Positions 33,107 to 46,400 of a DNA stretch of 64,000 nucleotides are shown piece after piece (the first letter of the stretch is position 1; each line of letters starts with the position of its first letter). Under the pieces are notes generated by a model. The model had not been told where the DNA came from. It ran no database searches and was given only the letters and a program-made list of their open reading frames with translations. The translations under genes and the position numbers were made by a program. The stretch spans positions 868,001-932,000 of the forward strand of contig NC_010574.1 of NCBI RefSeq assembly GCF_000165395.2, given 5' to 3'. Origin of the DNA: Babesia bovis T2Bo (taxonomy: Eukaryota; Apicomplexa; Aconoidasida; Piroplasmida; Babesiidae).

Positions 33107-34063
33107 TGTTTTAAATAGTGTGTACTGGTAAGCGGGTATTTATATCCCACGGCTTTTGCAAAAATGTGGCCACCGACACTACACATTTAATATACCCACC
33201 TACCATAATGCTTCTGTGCCCATCTAGTATTTATAATTATCAGTTTGTTACGTGATACAAGTTAATAAATAATGATATTTTCTGGTTATGAATCATCAGT
33301 TATGTATATATCTTGTTGACAGTAACGGGTCCTGTGTATCCACCGTGAATGGTTTCTGGTATTTTAGGATTAACGGTTCTCAAGTTGAACTTTGTAGTAT
33401 CAACGCGTGAATAAGGTTGATAGGATATCAACTATAGGGTCTAGCATAGTGGTATATCGCGTTTACGTTATTGCAATGTATCATTAATTAGCATAATTTG
33501 TTCTAAGGGTGTGATAATTTGTCCATCATAGTTTTCTCGAAACGTGTTATGCAGTCCTGGTTGTATATTAATTTCACAACTAAGTTAAATTCTTGCAGTG
33601 GTACTTCTTAATTTCGGATTCCTGACAAATTATATTCCAACCCTCTAGGACCCCGTGCAAATGAAGTTCTACCTTAACAACCAAGCAATGTCTGTGCATA
33701 TTTAATAACGTAGTTTGCGTGGCGCTCTTTTTTGGTATTGTGACATATAGCTAGTCCGAAGAGAGGGTCGGTCCCTACCTTCCAGGGGTATTGATGTTCT
33801 TCAGTTAGAGTTAGGCAATATTTTACTCTAAAATGCCACTGGATATATTTTTGTTCGTCAAAGTGTGCTAAAATATTAAACATAATTCCCGTTTACGAAA
33901 ACTTATCTAAGAATAATTAGCATAGAGCATGCCAGTCTTTGCATAATGTTGAAATGAACATATTGTGGTATGAATAGGCAACCTTTATAAAACTTCCATG
34001 TGACACGTAATAACAATGGTCATATTTTTTATCTGCGATTAATATATTCCCTAATGCACGGAT
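33107..34063. other. Long spacer with one small minus-strand frame
   Basis: 957 bp between the RPT4 start and the stop of the 1,820-aa gene, both minus strand. A 69-codon ATG-to-stop minus frame at 33674-33883 is the only notable frame (EEHQYPWKVGTDPLFGLAIC in the middle). It has no recognisable domain and could be a small gene, an exon or chance. The rest is T-rich on the plus strand and probably UTR and promoter. Confidence 0.35.
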
Positions 34064-37000
34064 CTATTCGGGATAAGCTTGCGATATAGCATTCCAGATG
34101 TCCAACAGATGCACGTGGGACCTCAGCGTAAGTGATCCGTCTTCAATAATCGAATGATCTGGCATCAACCCTGCGTCTACATACGAATCTTCTACTACGC
34201 GTATAACTGTCTGGATTTGTTCGTCAAGAACTTTTATGCCACCTAGAACTTCAATTGTATCATGCGATATTGAATAAGCTACCGATGTTACTAAAATCTC
34301 GATTGTCTTGTCGCTATACTGGTGCGCCATTACCCTATCTGATGGAGTTAAACTCAAAGTACCGTTATTGAACGTTATAAAGCAAGGAATCCAAATTGGA
34401 TTTGCGGTTGATTCTGAATTTGTGTATGCAGTTTTTATGAATCCAAATTCATTGTTTATGCTCAGATGAGTGTCTTCTATATTGGGAATGACTATATGGC
34501 ATATCCCTTTAGATATATCAGGCATATACGATAGCATTTGGTCCGTTATAGCCTCTTTTATGAAACATTTGTGGTCAAATAGCATTGCTGATGGAGCGTT
34601 ATAAGATGCAGTGACCTCTGCAATCATGGTGTCCACTGCTTGACCAATGTTAACACGAGGGTAAATGTCACTCGATTTCAGAATAAAGGGGAATTGTACA
34701 AAATAATTGAATTGGTCGATGTTATTCAGAGAATCTATGGCATCTTCAAACATCATTCCCTGCCCAATCAACATGTCGAACTTTTGCATTTCTAACCTAA
34801 GTGATTCATCCCGGGTCAGATCGTCCTGTCTTAATAGGATTTCCGATGCTTCAGTCAACTGGTCGATGCAGAACTTCATTACCAGCTGTATCGATGCAAA
34901 AAATAATGTTTTATTTTGTTGGTAACTTTTAAGGTGTTTATTGAACTCTTGGAGCGTTTCTTCACTGAATAGCGCACCCATAACTTGCTCAAATGTCGAT
35001 TGAGGAACGGCGTCGCTCTCACCGTAAAAGCCATCCAAGAGAATATTAGGCGATAAGTAAGACATTTTACTATAAGAACCTTCAATAGCATCGATGTCGT
35101 CTTCAGCATTTGAATCGTCGTAATTTGTCTTTTTTGATGCAATGAAATATGATTCAAGGAATCCTAGCGCAACTTTCAATTCGGTTATACGATGTAGTAT
35201 ATCATATGCAAGAATGTTATAATGTGGTATAACACGAAATCGTTCTTCTCCATCAAAGGATGCGACTTTAGATATTACTGTGATGGGTACCAAGAAACTC
35301 ATGTTATCACCAAGTATATACTGGCTGTTTTTCGTTTTGAGCGTACATTGATAATTTAATGCTTGGCTCCCATTTCCTTTGTGGTCATTGGTGCTCTGGT
35401 AGTAAAATGCGTTTCCAGTGAGCAAGGCCTTCCCTATCCCAGGGTAGTTAATATCGATCTTTGGGAAGACGTTGACTATGCATGATTTCATACCAAAGCT
35501 ATACGTATCTTTTAGTGTGATATTAACAGGCTTTATTCTATGCGATAAACCTGATTTGTCAGATATAACAAATTCGTAGTAGCCATCATCTTTCACTGCT
35601 ATTGGTATACGAATTTCTCTGAACACATTATCTGCGGGTCCATTGTAGACAAAATAGAGCCCTGATGCATATTGAGCTACTTGATAAGTTATGGTATATT
35701 CTTCATTAGGTATGAACTCTGGGTGTTTTAGAGTGGCATAGCGAATATGCCCGTCATGGGTCAATGTAATATCACTGCAGTAAACCTTGGATTGATCATT
35801 AGTTCCAGTAGCTATCAACCTTGATATTGTGGTTTCGTCGATATACTCATCATAGTGAAATATCAACTCTCCCACGGCCTTACAAGTAGCGTGGCAAATA
35901 ATTGTGGTGAATTCATTATCACACTTCCCGTCAACAAAACAAGTCACTGTGTATAATTCTTTTAAGTTTATCATAGGAGTCACTATGGTAAGTATTTCTT
36001 TTTGGATGTCGTATACAACATTTGTTAACACCTTGGGCATTCCAGCAGAAGGGACTAGCCTCAATGATCCAACCTTTAGATATAATGGTTTTGTTTTTAT
36101 ATATGGAACCGCTACGTTCTTGGTTAAGATGTAATGGTACCCTTTGGTTTCCCATCCCATTGGCGTTCGCCATTCCACAATACCAAACAACCGTTCGTCC
36201 ACTGCCAGTTTCGTTGCTTTAACCGCAAAGACTGTAACGTCGTTCTCATTTGGGTCCGTAATAGAACTATCGCTGCTATCGCTCAGGGCTGGATTATAAT
36301 TAAGCCATTGGTCATCATAGTTCAGCACTTTCTTACCACAGTGCGATTCAATATCATCCCGTCGATGTCCATGACCCAATAAATTCAAAGAGTTACAGCC
36401 TTCTTCATTTCTATTTGGCGATCTATTACTCTTGATATCCTTGACTGTGTTGCTAGATCTATCCAAATGTTGATAAGCATAGGGGGTATAATAAGATGGT
36501 AACAAATCGCGCAGCCAAATATTCACCGATGGGTAAATAAATAACGTTTTGCAAACTTTTAAAGGCGATTGTAAAGCAAGTAAGTTACCAAATCGGTCCA
36601 ATATATAAAATTGGAGTACTGTAATATCCATGCATCGGGGGGTTCGTTTTCCACAATTCAACTTGAAAGTGACGAAATACATACGCAGCCTTTCGGGCAT
36701 ACACCATTTAATAAACCTCATGCTATCTTTAAACCAACGAAATCGCAAAAAATTGTATATGCTTTTGACATATAGCCATGTTAGATGGAGTTTTCCGCCA
36801 ATGGATTTTAAGAAGTCGAGACTTTGTCGAACATGTGGTACTGGAAACATTGCATTAAGAGTGGCACTAAATAACCAAAACTTTAATATACTGCTTATGT
36901 ATGTCCGGGAAGATCTGGCATCGATCTTGTAAGCGATCATATAGGCAATCAAGGCAAGCGTACGACAGCATTTTTCAACTAACCCCAAAAGTAAGATATC

Positions 37001-39526
37001 CTTTCGACACAAAGAAAAGAAAGAATCTGGTCTTTGTTTAGTAATTTGTAAATGTCCCGTTGTGAGCTTGCTGTAACGAGCGAGCGTTGCAAATAGGATT
37101 GTGATAAACTTGATTACCATTAGGAGAAGTGTTACTGGCAGGAGTGAATGTGTCCAGGCTTTTGCAATCATCAGCAAACTGGCTATTAAAAGATCACAAA
37201 ATGTTGTCCCTATATATAGACCTAGAAGCAGCCCATCACACTTTCGTAAACTGGTGTCAATGCTATTAGTGGTACACCGCACAATTATCTTTCGTTTCAT
37301 TAGAGAAATAAGTTCAAGATTCCTTAAAGATACATAACTTAAGAACAGATTGTCATCGAATCCACGTAAATCCGTTCTACATAATCTAAAGGTGATGTTG
37401 GTGTTACCATAACATCCATCTGATAGGATTGAAACAATTTTCTCTATTTCAACTTCAACCGCACCATCATCTATTGCGTTATTGTAGTTTGTAAAGTATC
37501 TTTTAGTAAAATTCATTTTATAGATTTTTCCATACTCTATAAATGAATGGTACCCCTTGTCACCTGGGTCCATTTCACCAAGCTTACATGAAAACGAAGA
37601 AGTGTACCTATGATCACCACTATGAACTAAAATCCTTAATATCCTCCATGACATTCGAATAGCTGTGATAGAGGCCACTAGGGCGCAAACCAAGGATATG
37701 TACCTAAAATAAACAAAAGGCACTAAGTTACCTAGAATGTGAACGTGCTTCTCTTCGTTGTTGAATGCCCCTATATACTCAATCAAGATTAACGCAGATA
37801 TCACATTACATAGGAAAGCCATAATTGCAGTTCGTTTTTGTAAATATCTACGAAATTTCAGAAGGCAGTATCTAGGTAGAATGTATAATAGCCCAAGTAA
37901 AAAAGTTGCGCATAATACCAATAGGTCTAGCAACATCGATATTGCCAGTCGTCTTGTAGTCTCTAAATCTTTACTGCATAAAGATAACTTACGAATTATA
38001 GCGTCGCTTATTATATGTTCAGATTGATGGTCCAATGGCAATGCGAATAACTTATAGGAGGTAAGAGAATCAATAAAATAAAGACAGCCATCCAATATAA
38101 TGTGGATGCATATATATAGGCATCTTATAATCTCATCAACAAACGTATATACACTATTGCTTCTATATTCCAGCCAAATGGACTTTTTGAACCTGCTGCC
38201 TTTAATGTCTATCTTAGAGTTGTTCTTTAGGAGTATAAACTTATAGCACGTAGTTTTAACAATCATGCCGTCAATGGTAACTTCTACACTTGGGTCTACG
38301 ATATCTATAAATATGATTGGAGCTTGAACTGCTCTCAAGGTAAAGCGAGTTTCTTTTATCATGCCTCTACGTATGATAGTGCGCAATGTGCCTTTTGTTA
38401 TATTCAGATTGTTTATATACCCAAATGAATCCACCTCCTCTATCTTGCTGAACTCAGCATCACCAGGCTCTGTTGATACGATCAAAAGATTTTTACTTCG
38501 CGGAGCACGTTTGGTAAATTGGACAACTACAAAACTTTCATAACCTGACTCTTCATTATGGGTTCTTAATATAATAGGTGCATATTCATTTGTACTTTCC
38601 GACCTCTTCATCAATCTCCCAATATCTACAGTTTGTGGTAAAAGGCCATATCGTATTCCGTCAACATATATTGATATTTGTCTTATAGTACCATCCTGAA
38701 CAGCACTATTATTGATGACTAACTTTAGGTCAGTCATGCTACCTGGCATTTCATTGGCATTATCACTGATATCCAATGATACTAGAGCTTTATCTGGGTC
38801 AAAAGGTACATTCAAACGACCGTTACCTACTACTTCAAGATCACAAATTCGCGCACTATGTTGACTTAATAAGCAATCAATTTTTTCATCTATAATGTTT
38901 GTCACAGTAGTGGATTCGTTGTTTGAATATACTCCTTTAATCAATTTTTCAAGTGAGCTTGGATTGTGCTTATAGTCATTCTTGAAGCCTGTGATATAGT
39001 TCCAGAATGTTAGCAAATGGTAATACAAATCGCTATTTATATTCGTATGTTTGATGAAAAACCTTATAGTCACTGATCGTTGTGTAACAACAATATCCTC
39101 TCCACCTTCAGACTGATGCAACGTGATTGATATAGTTTCAGGTTGTCCAACTTGTAAGTTTAAAGCTTCAACTTGTGTTTTCAGTGGATTAACGTATACT
39201 GAACAGTGCCACTTTCCAGGGTTCTTCCATAACGTGACGACATCACATGAAAATGAAACCTTTAACGGGTCACCATCTTTTAACTTTCGGTGACCGCATA
39301 GGAGTGTTATGTTTTCAGCATTACGGTAATCCGGGGGATAAATATCACATCTATAATTGGTACGGAAGGCGAAATTTACACCTCGTGGATTTCGAAATAT
39401 GTGAAATAGACCATTACTTAATTTAGCTCCATCATCCTGTTTCGTGTCATTAACTGATGACGTGTGATTATCTCCAGTAAGTTCCGATAATACCATACCT
39501 AATCTCAACCATAATAGTAAAATCAT
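34064..39526 (-). CDS. Large secretory-pathway polytopic protein of unknown function, 1,820 aa
   Basis: One uninterrupted 5.5-kb exon, exceptional in an intron-rich window. It starts with a signal peptide (MILLLWLRLGMVLSELTG). Residues 20-460 look like an extracellular beta-rich region with scattered N-glycosylation-type sites (NHTSS, NNES). A membrane bundle follows between about 470 and 890: LYICIHIILDGCLYFI, LLDLLVLCATFLLGLLYILP, SLVCALVASITAI, LLPVTLLLMVIKFITILFATLA. Residues 900-1800 are again soluble and beta-rich, with Ig/filamin-like strand patterns (EEYTITYQVAQYASGLYFVY; DGYYEFVISDKSG). No family recognised. It may be a surface, rhoptry or pellicle membrane protein. Transcribed divergently from GCN1. 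Confidence 0.7.
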   Translation of the reverse strand: MILLLWLRLGMVLSELTGDNHTSSVNDTKQDDGAKLSNGLFHIFRNPRGVNFAFRTNYRCDIYPPDYRNAENITLLCGHRKLKDGDPLKVSFSCDVVTLWKNPGKWHCSVYVNPLKTQVEALNLQVGQPETISITLHQSEGGEDIVVTQRSVTIRFFIKHTNINSDLYYHLLTFWNYITGFKNDYKHNPSSLEKLIKGVYSNNESTTVTNIIDEKIDCLLSQHSARICDLEVVGNGRLNVPFDPDKALVSLDISDNANEMPGSMTDLKLVINNSAVQDGTIRQISIYVDGIRYGLLPQTVDIGRLMKRSESTNEYAPIILRTHNEESGYESFVVVQFTKRAPRSKNLLIVSTEPGDAEFSKIEEVDSFGYINNLNITKGTLRTIIRRGMIKETRFTLRAVQAPIIFIDIVDPSVEVTIDGMIVKTTCYKFILLKNNSKIDIKGSRFKKSIWLEYRSNSVYTFVDEIIRCLYICIHIILDGCLYFIDSLTSYKLFALPLDHQSEHIISDAIIRKLSLCSKDLETTRRLAISMLLDLLVLCATFLLGLLYILPRYCLLKFRRYLQKRTAIMAFLCNVISALILIEYIGAFNNEEKHVHILGNLVPFVYFRYISLVCALVASITAIRMSWRILRILVHSGDHRYTSSFSCKLGEMDPGDKGYHSFIEYGKIYKMNFTKRYFTNYNNAIDDGAVEVEIEKIVSILSDGCYGNTNITFRLCRTDLRGFDDNLFLSYVSLRNLELISLMKRKIIVRCTTNSIDTSLRKCDGLLLGLYIGTTFCDLLIASLLMIAKAWTHSLLPVTLLLMVIKFITILFATLARYSKLTTGHLQITKQRPDSFFSLCRKDILLLGLVEKCCRTLALIAYMIAYKIDARSSRTYISSILKFWLFSATLNAMFPVPHVRQSLDFLKSIGGKLHLTWLYVKSIYNFLRFRWFKDSMRFIKWCMPERLRMYFVTFKLNCGKRTPRCMDITVLQFYILDRFGNLLALQSPLKVCKTLFIYPSVNIWLRDLLPSYYTPYAYQHLDRSSNTVKDIKSNRSPNRNEEGCNSLNLLGHGHRRDDIESHCGKKVLNYDDQWLNYNPALSDSSDSSITDPNENDVTVFAVKATKLAVDERLFGIVEWRTPMGWETKGYHYILTKNVAVPYIKTKPLYLKVGSLRLVPSAGMPKVLTNVVYDIQKEILTIVTPMINLKELYTVTCFVDGKCDNEFTTIICHATCKAVGELIFHYDEYIDETTISRLIATGTNDQSKVYCSDITLTHDGHIRYATLKHPEFIPNEEYTITYQVAQYASGLYFVYNGPADNVFREIRIPIAVKDDGYYEFVISDKSGLSHRIKPVNITLKDTYSFGMKSCIVNVFPKIDINYPGIGKALLTGNAFYYQSTNDHKGNGSQALNYQCTLKTKNSQYILGDNMSFLVPITVISKVASFDGEERFRVIPHYNILAYDILHRITELKVALGFLESYFIASKKTNYDDSNAEDDIDAIEGSYSKMSYLSPNILLDGFYGESDAVPQSTFEQVMGALFSEETLQEFNKHLKSYQQNKTLFFASIQLVMKFCIDQLTEASEILLRQDDLTRDESLRLEMQKFDMLIGQGMMFEDAIDSLNNIDQFNYFVQFPFILKSSDIYPRVNIGQAVDTMIAEVTASYNAPSAMLFDHKCFIKEAITDQMLSYMPDISKGICHIVIPNIEDTHLSINNEFGFIKTAYTNSESTANPIWIPCFITFNNGTLSLTPSDRVMAHQYSDKTIEILVTSVAYSISHDTIEVLGGIKVLDEQIQTVIRVVEDSYVDAGLMPDHSIIEDGSLTLRSHVHLLDIWNAISQAYPE

Positions 39527-40460
39527 TGTTATTTTAGTTCAACTTTTGTGAAAGGCTAGTCTACATAGTTTTACTGCCATTAATCGATTATCAGAAGCGA
39601 GATATTGAAAAGGCTACCGTGACAACAGGATCTACATCATCGTAGCTAATATACTTAAGTATGGCATCAATTATAATGAATTGCAATTTCCAACATAAGG
39701 TCAACTAAATTAATTGCTTAATACGTTATATTTCATGTGGATCCGTCGATTCATGGTGTATTGATTTTTTAATCGAATGCGACACGGCAGATACTATAAA
39801 ATGTGTCCTGTGGAATAAAGGGATAATGTATTAAACAGAGAATGAGGAATTCCCGATGAGACAGATGAATTCCTTTTCTACATTATTAATGAATGACCTA
39901 GTAATAGCAAAATACTTAATGGCATCCTGGTTCTGATTACCTCATCTTTTCATGTTCAGTCCACATAGATCTAAGTAACATTATTCGCGTATTAAAGATA
40001 TTAGAGACGTTTAGGCTACAGATGAATGAAACTTATCATTCCACCATAAACATTCTTTTCTGATGATGTACCTTCATTATGATTTCAAGAATCAAGGGGG
40101 GAAATACGTATCAAATTCAAATGTGTAGCATTGTTCAAATTGGCACCTAGACATCAAATATGTGTAAATGAAGTAAACAGTTACTCGGCGAATATAATAA
40201 TAACTCTAGGAATCTAGATCATTTCGTAGCCATAATCAAAAAGTAACTAATGTGTGAAGCTAAGTGACGAGCAAAAGGCTACACAGTGCTCACATATAAC
40301 ATATAACCTATTTTGTAGGCATAAATATTCGTATTTTAATTAGTAAGTGTAATTGTACGATATAAATACTGTCACGCCATACGGCCTATAGTGTATATCC
40401 GGCTAATGTATCCTACCATTCCCATAGTTAGGTACATTACCTCAACTAAATGGAATTAAT
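39527..40460. other. Divergent promoter spacer
   Basis: 934 bp between the start codons of the 1,820-aa gene and GCN1. AT-rich and without frames. It should hold both promoters. No repeat or RNA gene recognised. Confidence 0.45.
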
Positions 40461-43400
40461 ATGCATATAGGGATAGATATGGAGGAGCCTTCTGGGCTGG
40501 AGTCCGATTTTCGCTGTGCCTTACGGCGAATAGACAATGGGCTCCTCAGCCATGGAGACATCATAGCGATAATCAAGTTCCTAAAACGAATAAGAACGTG
40601 TATTGATCAGGGCAATGAAACGAATATTGCAATAGATGACGTTGTCATTGCTGTGGTAAAGAGTTTTAACAAATCCATGTACAAAAAAGTGTTACTCAAT
40701 GCCGTACCCGTTCTGGAACGTTGCATAAAAAATGTGTTGAAGAATCTGAAGGGTATTATACATAAACATGGTGATCCTGGCCTTATAGCCAAGCTACTTC
40801 AATGCGATGGGCTAGGTTTATTGAATATAGCACTAGTAACCCACAATGAACACCGATCGGAACAGTTATCTATTTTGAAATCATTAATAGGGGATGCTAA
40901 ATTTGTTTTATCACCCGTATTTGCTCGTATGATTTCTCAGTTGCTAAGGGAAATTACCGCTGACGAATTTCAAACATATCTAGCTCAGGAGATATTGAGG
41001 TTGCTTAAAAGGGGTCACAAAGGTGTTATTTTTACAATCATTACCTTACAAAAGCACCTGCGATATGATGTTATGGTGCCTATTGCTGTAGACATAATTG
41101 AGAATGTTAAATCCCTTCTTTCTCAGCGTGATGTTTCCCTATTTGGTTCTGATATAACTCCATTGGGGAATCTAAAACGCATGGATGACGTTAGTCATAC
41201 AGTTAAGGAAATAATTCATTGGTTTTCTAATGCAGTTTTTGTTACTAAGGGCTCTGGGATGTATAAGTACATAAAAACGCAGTTGGACTCCTTTGATGTT
41301 ATTGGGAGGAATAGCGTGGCCGATCAGGAAATTGTGTCTCTAATAATTCTATTACTCATACCAGATTCCAACAAATCCGTTGACCCAAGCCTTGTGGAGG
41401 AATTGTGTAACGCTTCTAAGGCGACTTTAATCAAAACAGCCAATTCACACCCATCTGAGTCGGTACAAATGCAATTTATCAACATCATTGGGAGCTTGTT
41501 GAGATTGTATCCTAATCCAGATTTGGAAGGTTACATCACTGATGTGATCCTAAATCAGGCAAAGGGTCTGACTAAAGTGGGATCAAAAAATCCAGACAAG
41601 CTAAACGAAAAGATTTTAACTTGTGCGCTTCGTAGTTTACGATTCAGTGTAGGTACAGATTGTGTCAACCATGATACCAGAGGCTTAAACAACCCAAGTG
41701 TCCTAATCACTGCATTAAATGATATCTGCAACTTCTGCCATGGTAAGCCAGTATATAAAAACACGCTGGTTGAGGCTTTATATCTAAAATTGCAACTGGA
41801 AACAGCGAATCCGCAGTTGTCTGGGGGCATAAAGATCCAGGGTATATTGGAAACATTGCAGCCGCATCATCAGGATCTACTTGCCCATCTTTACATCTCC
41901 AAAGTAGCACTAGTCCCTGGCGTTGAAAAGTTCAATGAACCTGAAAGTCTCGCTATAATGGAATTGGATACCGTCCCTTCAATTATAGAAGCTGCGCAAA
42001 AGTCGGTAGGTAATCGAATGTACGCCATAATGGTTGAGCTGTATGAAGAAATCTGTAAAAACAAAGATCATCTAAGACATCCTGTTACGGGATGCTACTA
42101 CGATAGAAATTATATCGAGTCGCAATTAAAAGGATTCACAGATGCCATAAAAGAACATCATGTCTATGGCCTGTTGATTGCAATATTACATTGCCACCAA
42201 GGTGTCAAATGTATGAATACACTAAAGATGCTCCGTGATGTATGTATTAAAAATAACTACCGAAGGCGTGTCTTTACAACCTTGATAAGCTGTATTCTAT
42301 TTGATGGGAAACTTAGTGGCTTCGAAGATGGATCCTATTTGACCAGGATTATTACCTATAGATCCTGCAGGCCGGCTCTATGTTTGAAATCATATAAATT
42401 CAATGACCAGGATATCTTCGATATCGTCTGTCATTGTATCTCCGAGGGCCATGTGCCATTTATATTTGACCATTACCTAGCATCTCAAGGTGGCGACGTG
42501 TCGCCCTTGCTAGGGACCATACTGGGTCGTCTAAAAGCAAGCCTCGATGAACTGGCACTCTTCGAAAGGGAAGATATTGCAATATATTTTGCTCGTGCCG
42601 ATAAGTTGTATCCAGATTCGCGTCCATTCCAGCCGAATGTACACCAACCTGACAAAAAGAAGAATGTTAGTTTAACAAAGCAGCAACTAGATGAGATGCG
42701 TTACAAGGAGCAATGCATTATAAGATCAAAAATCGCAAAAGTGGTTAATGAAGTTAATGCTGCAATATACTCAGTATCACGTGGTTTGGCTCACAATCAC
42801 TATCATGTGTCCACATATTTACGTGACATTCTGGCTGTATGCCGATATGGCATAGGCCTGCCCCTGTCCTACTATTCACTTTCTAGGCTTTTGATGATTA
42901 CGTGCAATTTATCATTTAGCGGTAAACTGTGCCGAGTGGTACCGCGACTATTGGAAATCTTGAAGAACATCTATTCCCATTGCACCCATGGCATTAACTA
43001 CGACGATGCTTCTACACTCATGGACGAAGTAACCGCGTCAACAGATTTAACGCGAGAATGTAGCTTAATCATTGCTGAAGTTGCAATGTTCATCCTAGGT
43101 GATTCAAATGCAAGCACAGGGTCCAAACAAGCATCTTTGCGTGCGATTATCACGATGCTAACATCAATGGTAGATTTGGAGCAGAAGCAACTTTTGGACA
43201 CTATACGCAGTAACTTGCGAAACCAGGAGTTGTATCCATATATTAGAGACACACTTTCTAAGGCAGCTCATTATTTACTCGATATCGACGGATTGGCCGA
43301 CATTTGCAAAATGGGTTTATCTACTCAAATAGATCTAGTAAAGGATGCAGTTTCAATTTACACCTCTGGGAACGCTTCACAGTGCTTTTCATCCGTCATG

Positions 43401-46400
43401 GAGTATTTGATTGTGTTGGGGGTATCCGAGGTCAATTTACAATGCAGCCCACGTAGAATCATAGATCTGGTACCTACGTATATCCATGATAACTCCGAAA
43501 CTCTCGAGGTTACTACAAGGGTATTAGTCCAATACCCACCGGGAGATGTGATAGACTCACTTTTGGGGTCACTGGATAAAGCTAATGACGACGATAAAGA
43601 GTCACTTCTTGGGTTGCTTAAATATTATGTTGATAGGGCACCCACCAATTTGGACCATTTCCATGTATTCACAAAGTTGGCCTTCACCACTGGCATTGCC
43701 CAGCACATGGGCACAACTCTAGAATGTTGCAATATACTTGCGCAGACAGTGCCAAAGGATGACACGATCACTTTAGTAACTCGACTCTTTTCATGGATTA
43801 TCGAGTACCTTTTAGATGGTAATAAAAATGCAGTTTTGTCTCAACTCAGGGACCCTCTGGTCCCAATAGTAGGTATCAGCCTTTTATTCCTGGGATACGT
43901 TCAAGCAAACGTGGAGTACACCGATACAACAAAGTGGAGTTTAGAGCTTCTAGTGGCATTGCTGTCATCAGACAATGAATTCTCTAGGGCCAATGTTAAA
44001 TCGCACGCCGTCGCTGTGGTTACTTCACTTGCCAGAAAATGTGCACTTGAAGGTGAAGAAGAAATGTTAAATAGTAATATTACCGATCTATTGGCCAAAT
44101 CTGCCGTTAGTGAATTTGCTATAGTACCATGCGTGGCACTGCTCAAGGGCGGTGGGCTTTCATATCTCAAGAAGCATGGTGTAATGGCGAAAATCAAGGA
44201 ATCTATGGCCACCAAGACAAACTCTAACAGCCTTAAAATGCTAAAGGAAGTATCAATACAATTCGACCGTCTGTTTGACCCGTATGTTAAGGATATATTC
44301 CCCGGGTTAGTGGCCTGCTTTAACGATAACTATGATCTATCTCTTGATGCAGCAATTTCTATCGTGGGAGTACTTACTCCAGTGGGCTTGAAGAGTATCC
44401 TGTCGATACTGATTGAGTCCCTCGAGAATTACGTATCATCCATTAAGCTTGGGTGCTTGATCACGCTGTCGCACGTTATAAAGGACCCGAAACTCCATGG
44501 CGTTATAATCAAGAATGTATGTGACGTTGTTAAGAGCGTGTCTCCATGTACCACTGATACACAAAGGGCAGTGAAGGAAGCCGCAGATGGGCTGTTGGAC
44601 TCCATAGTAGGCCTTGCCGGAGAAAGTTCCATATTATACCCAACTATGGGCAGCATTCTGAAGGTATTATCACACCCATCGGAATCGAATGTCACCGCCA
44701 CGATGCATGTCCTTTTGGAATATTCCAAGGAGCACCCTAATATAGGGGCTGAAACGATTCCCATAGGTGTTGTGGAACTCGGTCTGCTTGAGCCCATATT
44801 ATCACGTGCACTAAGGTCAAGGAACGGTGAGTGCCGGCAGTCGGCTATCGTATTCTCATCTTGGTTAGTATCCCGATGTGGCGGTTCACGTGAAGTGGAG
44901 TTATTCTTCACGGGCTTCATGCCTATTTTGACCGAATTGCTAAAGGATACTTTGCCGGACATTCGTAAAGCAGCAGCCACTGCAATCGGCAGCTGCGCCA
45001 ACTCGTTCAAAAGATTCGGCTGTGAAACTTCGCGGGTACTCATAGTAGACCTTATCAATTGCTTGACTAAGTGCGTGATGGAATCCGCCACTAGCTTAGA
45101 AAGAAGATCGGGGGCAGCAGGTCTCGCGCAGGCCTTATGTGCGGTAGAGGATGAATTCGTCCATGCCATTGTAACTAAGCTGTTTAAGGTATTGGATTGC
45201 CCGGATAGCACTCCACAGATGCGTGAAGGCTGCCTTGCGCTATTCAATGACCTGCCCGTAACATGTTATGGCTACGTGCAGTCTCATATAGGTGATATTC
45301 TGCACCGAGTAATGGCAGTTCTATGCGACGAAGATGAACGAGTTCGCGAGATGTCGTCACGGGTTATGCGCACCATGATCGAACGTTACCATTCCACTGA
45401 CGGCGATATCGTCCTGGATGCCATGAAGTTTGCCACGCGCTCCAGCGAGTGGCAGTGCCGTAACCTCGTGTTGCCGTTGTTGCAATATTTAAATACACTC
45501 TCAGAGGACAATCGGGTTATAGTTGAGCTGTACATTGCCCGTTTCGATACAAACGCCACGGTAAAGGCAACTTCAGTGGCCATATGGAAAGGGGTCAATG
45601 TAACGCGCTCTCTGCGGCAGATATTCCCACTGCTGCTGCCTAGGGTGATAGAAATGCTTGAGCAGGATGACTCTGATGTCAGGATACAAGCTGGTGAATG
45701 CATAAGTGATGCCGTGGTGAGGTTAGGCACAGATGCAGTCAATGAATTCATCAAAGCGATTCTACAGTGTGAAGGTGCATTCCGTGGCCGTTGTATAGGT
45801 ATAGCTTCACTTGCTGCTAATGGTAAAATTGGTATCGAGGAACATTTACCAGGCATTTTGGACTTTCTGAAAATGTGTTTGTGCAGACCGGGGTCATGCG
45901 AAGAAGCCTCCAGTGCACTGGCTTCACTGGCTGGATACTTCCCTTCAGTGGTTTCTGAGGTATTGCCTTCCTTGGTCAAAGACCTTTTTGGCGATGGTGA
46001 TAGCGATACTTACCTGACGGGTATCACGCTATTAATTGAACAGCATTCTGAATGCTTTGAAATGATACTCCAGGAGGCACTTAGCACGGACTTGAACATT
46101 ATTCGTTTGGCTCTACTAGAGCGTATTTTATGTGCAAAACGTGCTAAAGTCGTTTTCTCAAGACAAGCGGTTCTCACCAAGTGCATAAAGCAGCTTCTTG
46201 TATATAACAATTCATACCCAACGGAAACATTATCTTCGTTTACCGCATTTGTAACTGTGGTAAAAGCGGAGTGCGTAATTAGGCTTATTCAAATATTAAT
46301 CGAAATGTTGAACGACCTGGCCAAAGAGGAAAGGAATAACGACAAGTCGTGTATAATCATATTCATAGCTACTGTAATAGAGCTACGGGAAGCGGAACTT

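Noticed and set aside
33674..33883. 69-codon minus-strand frame
   Set aside because: Clean ATG-stop frame but no domain, no splice context and isolated in a spacer; noted in the spacer entry instead of as a gene.
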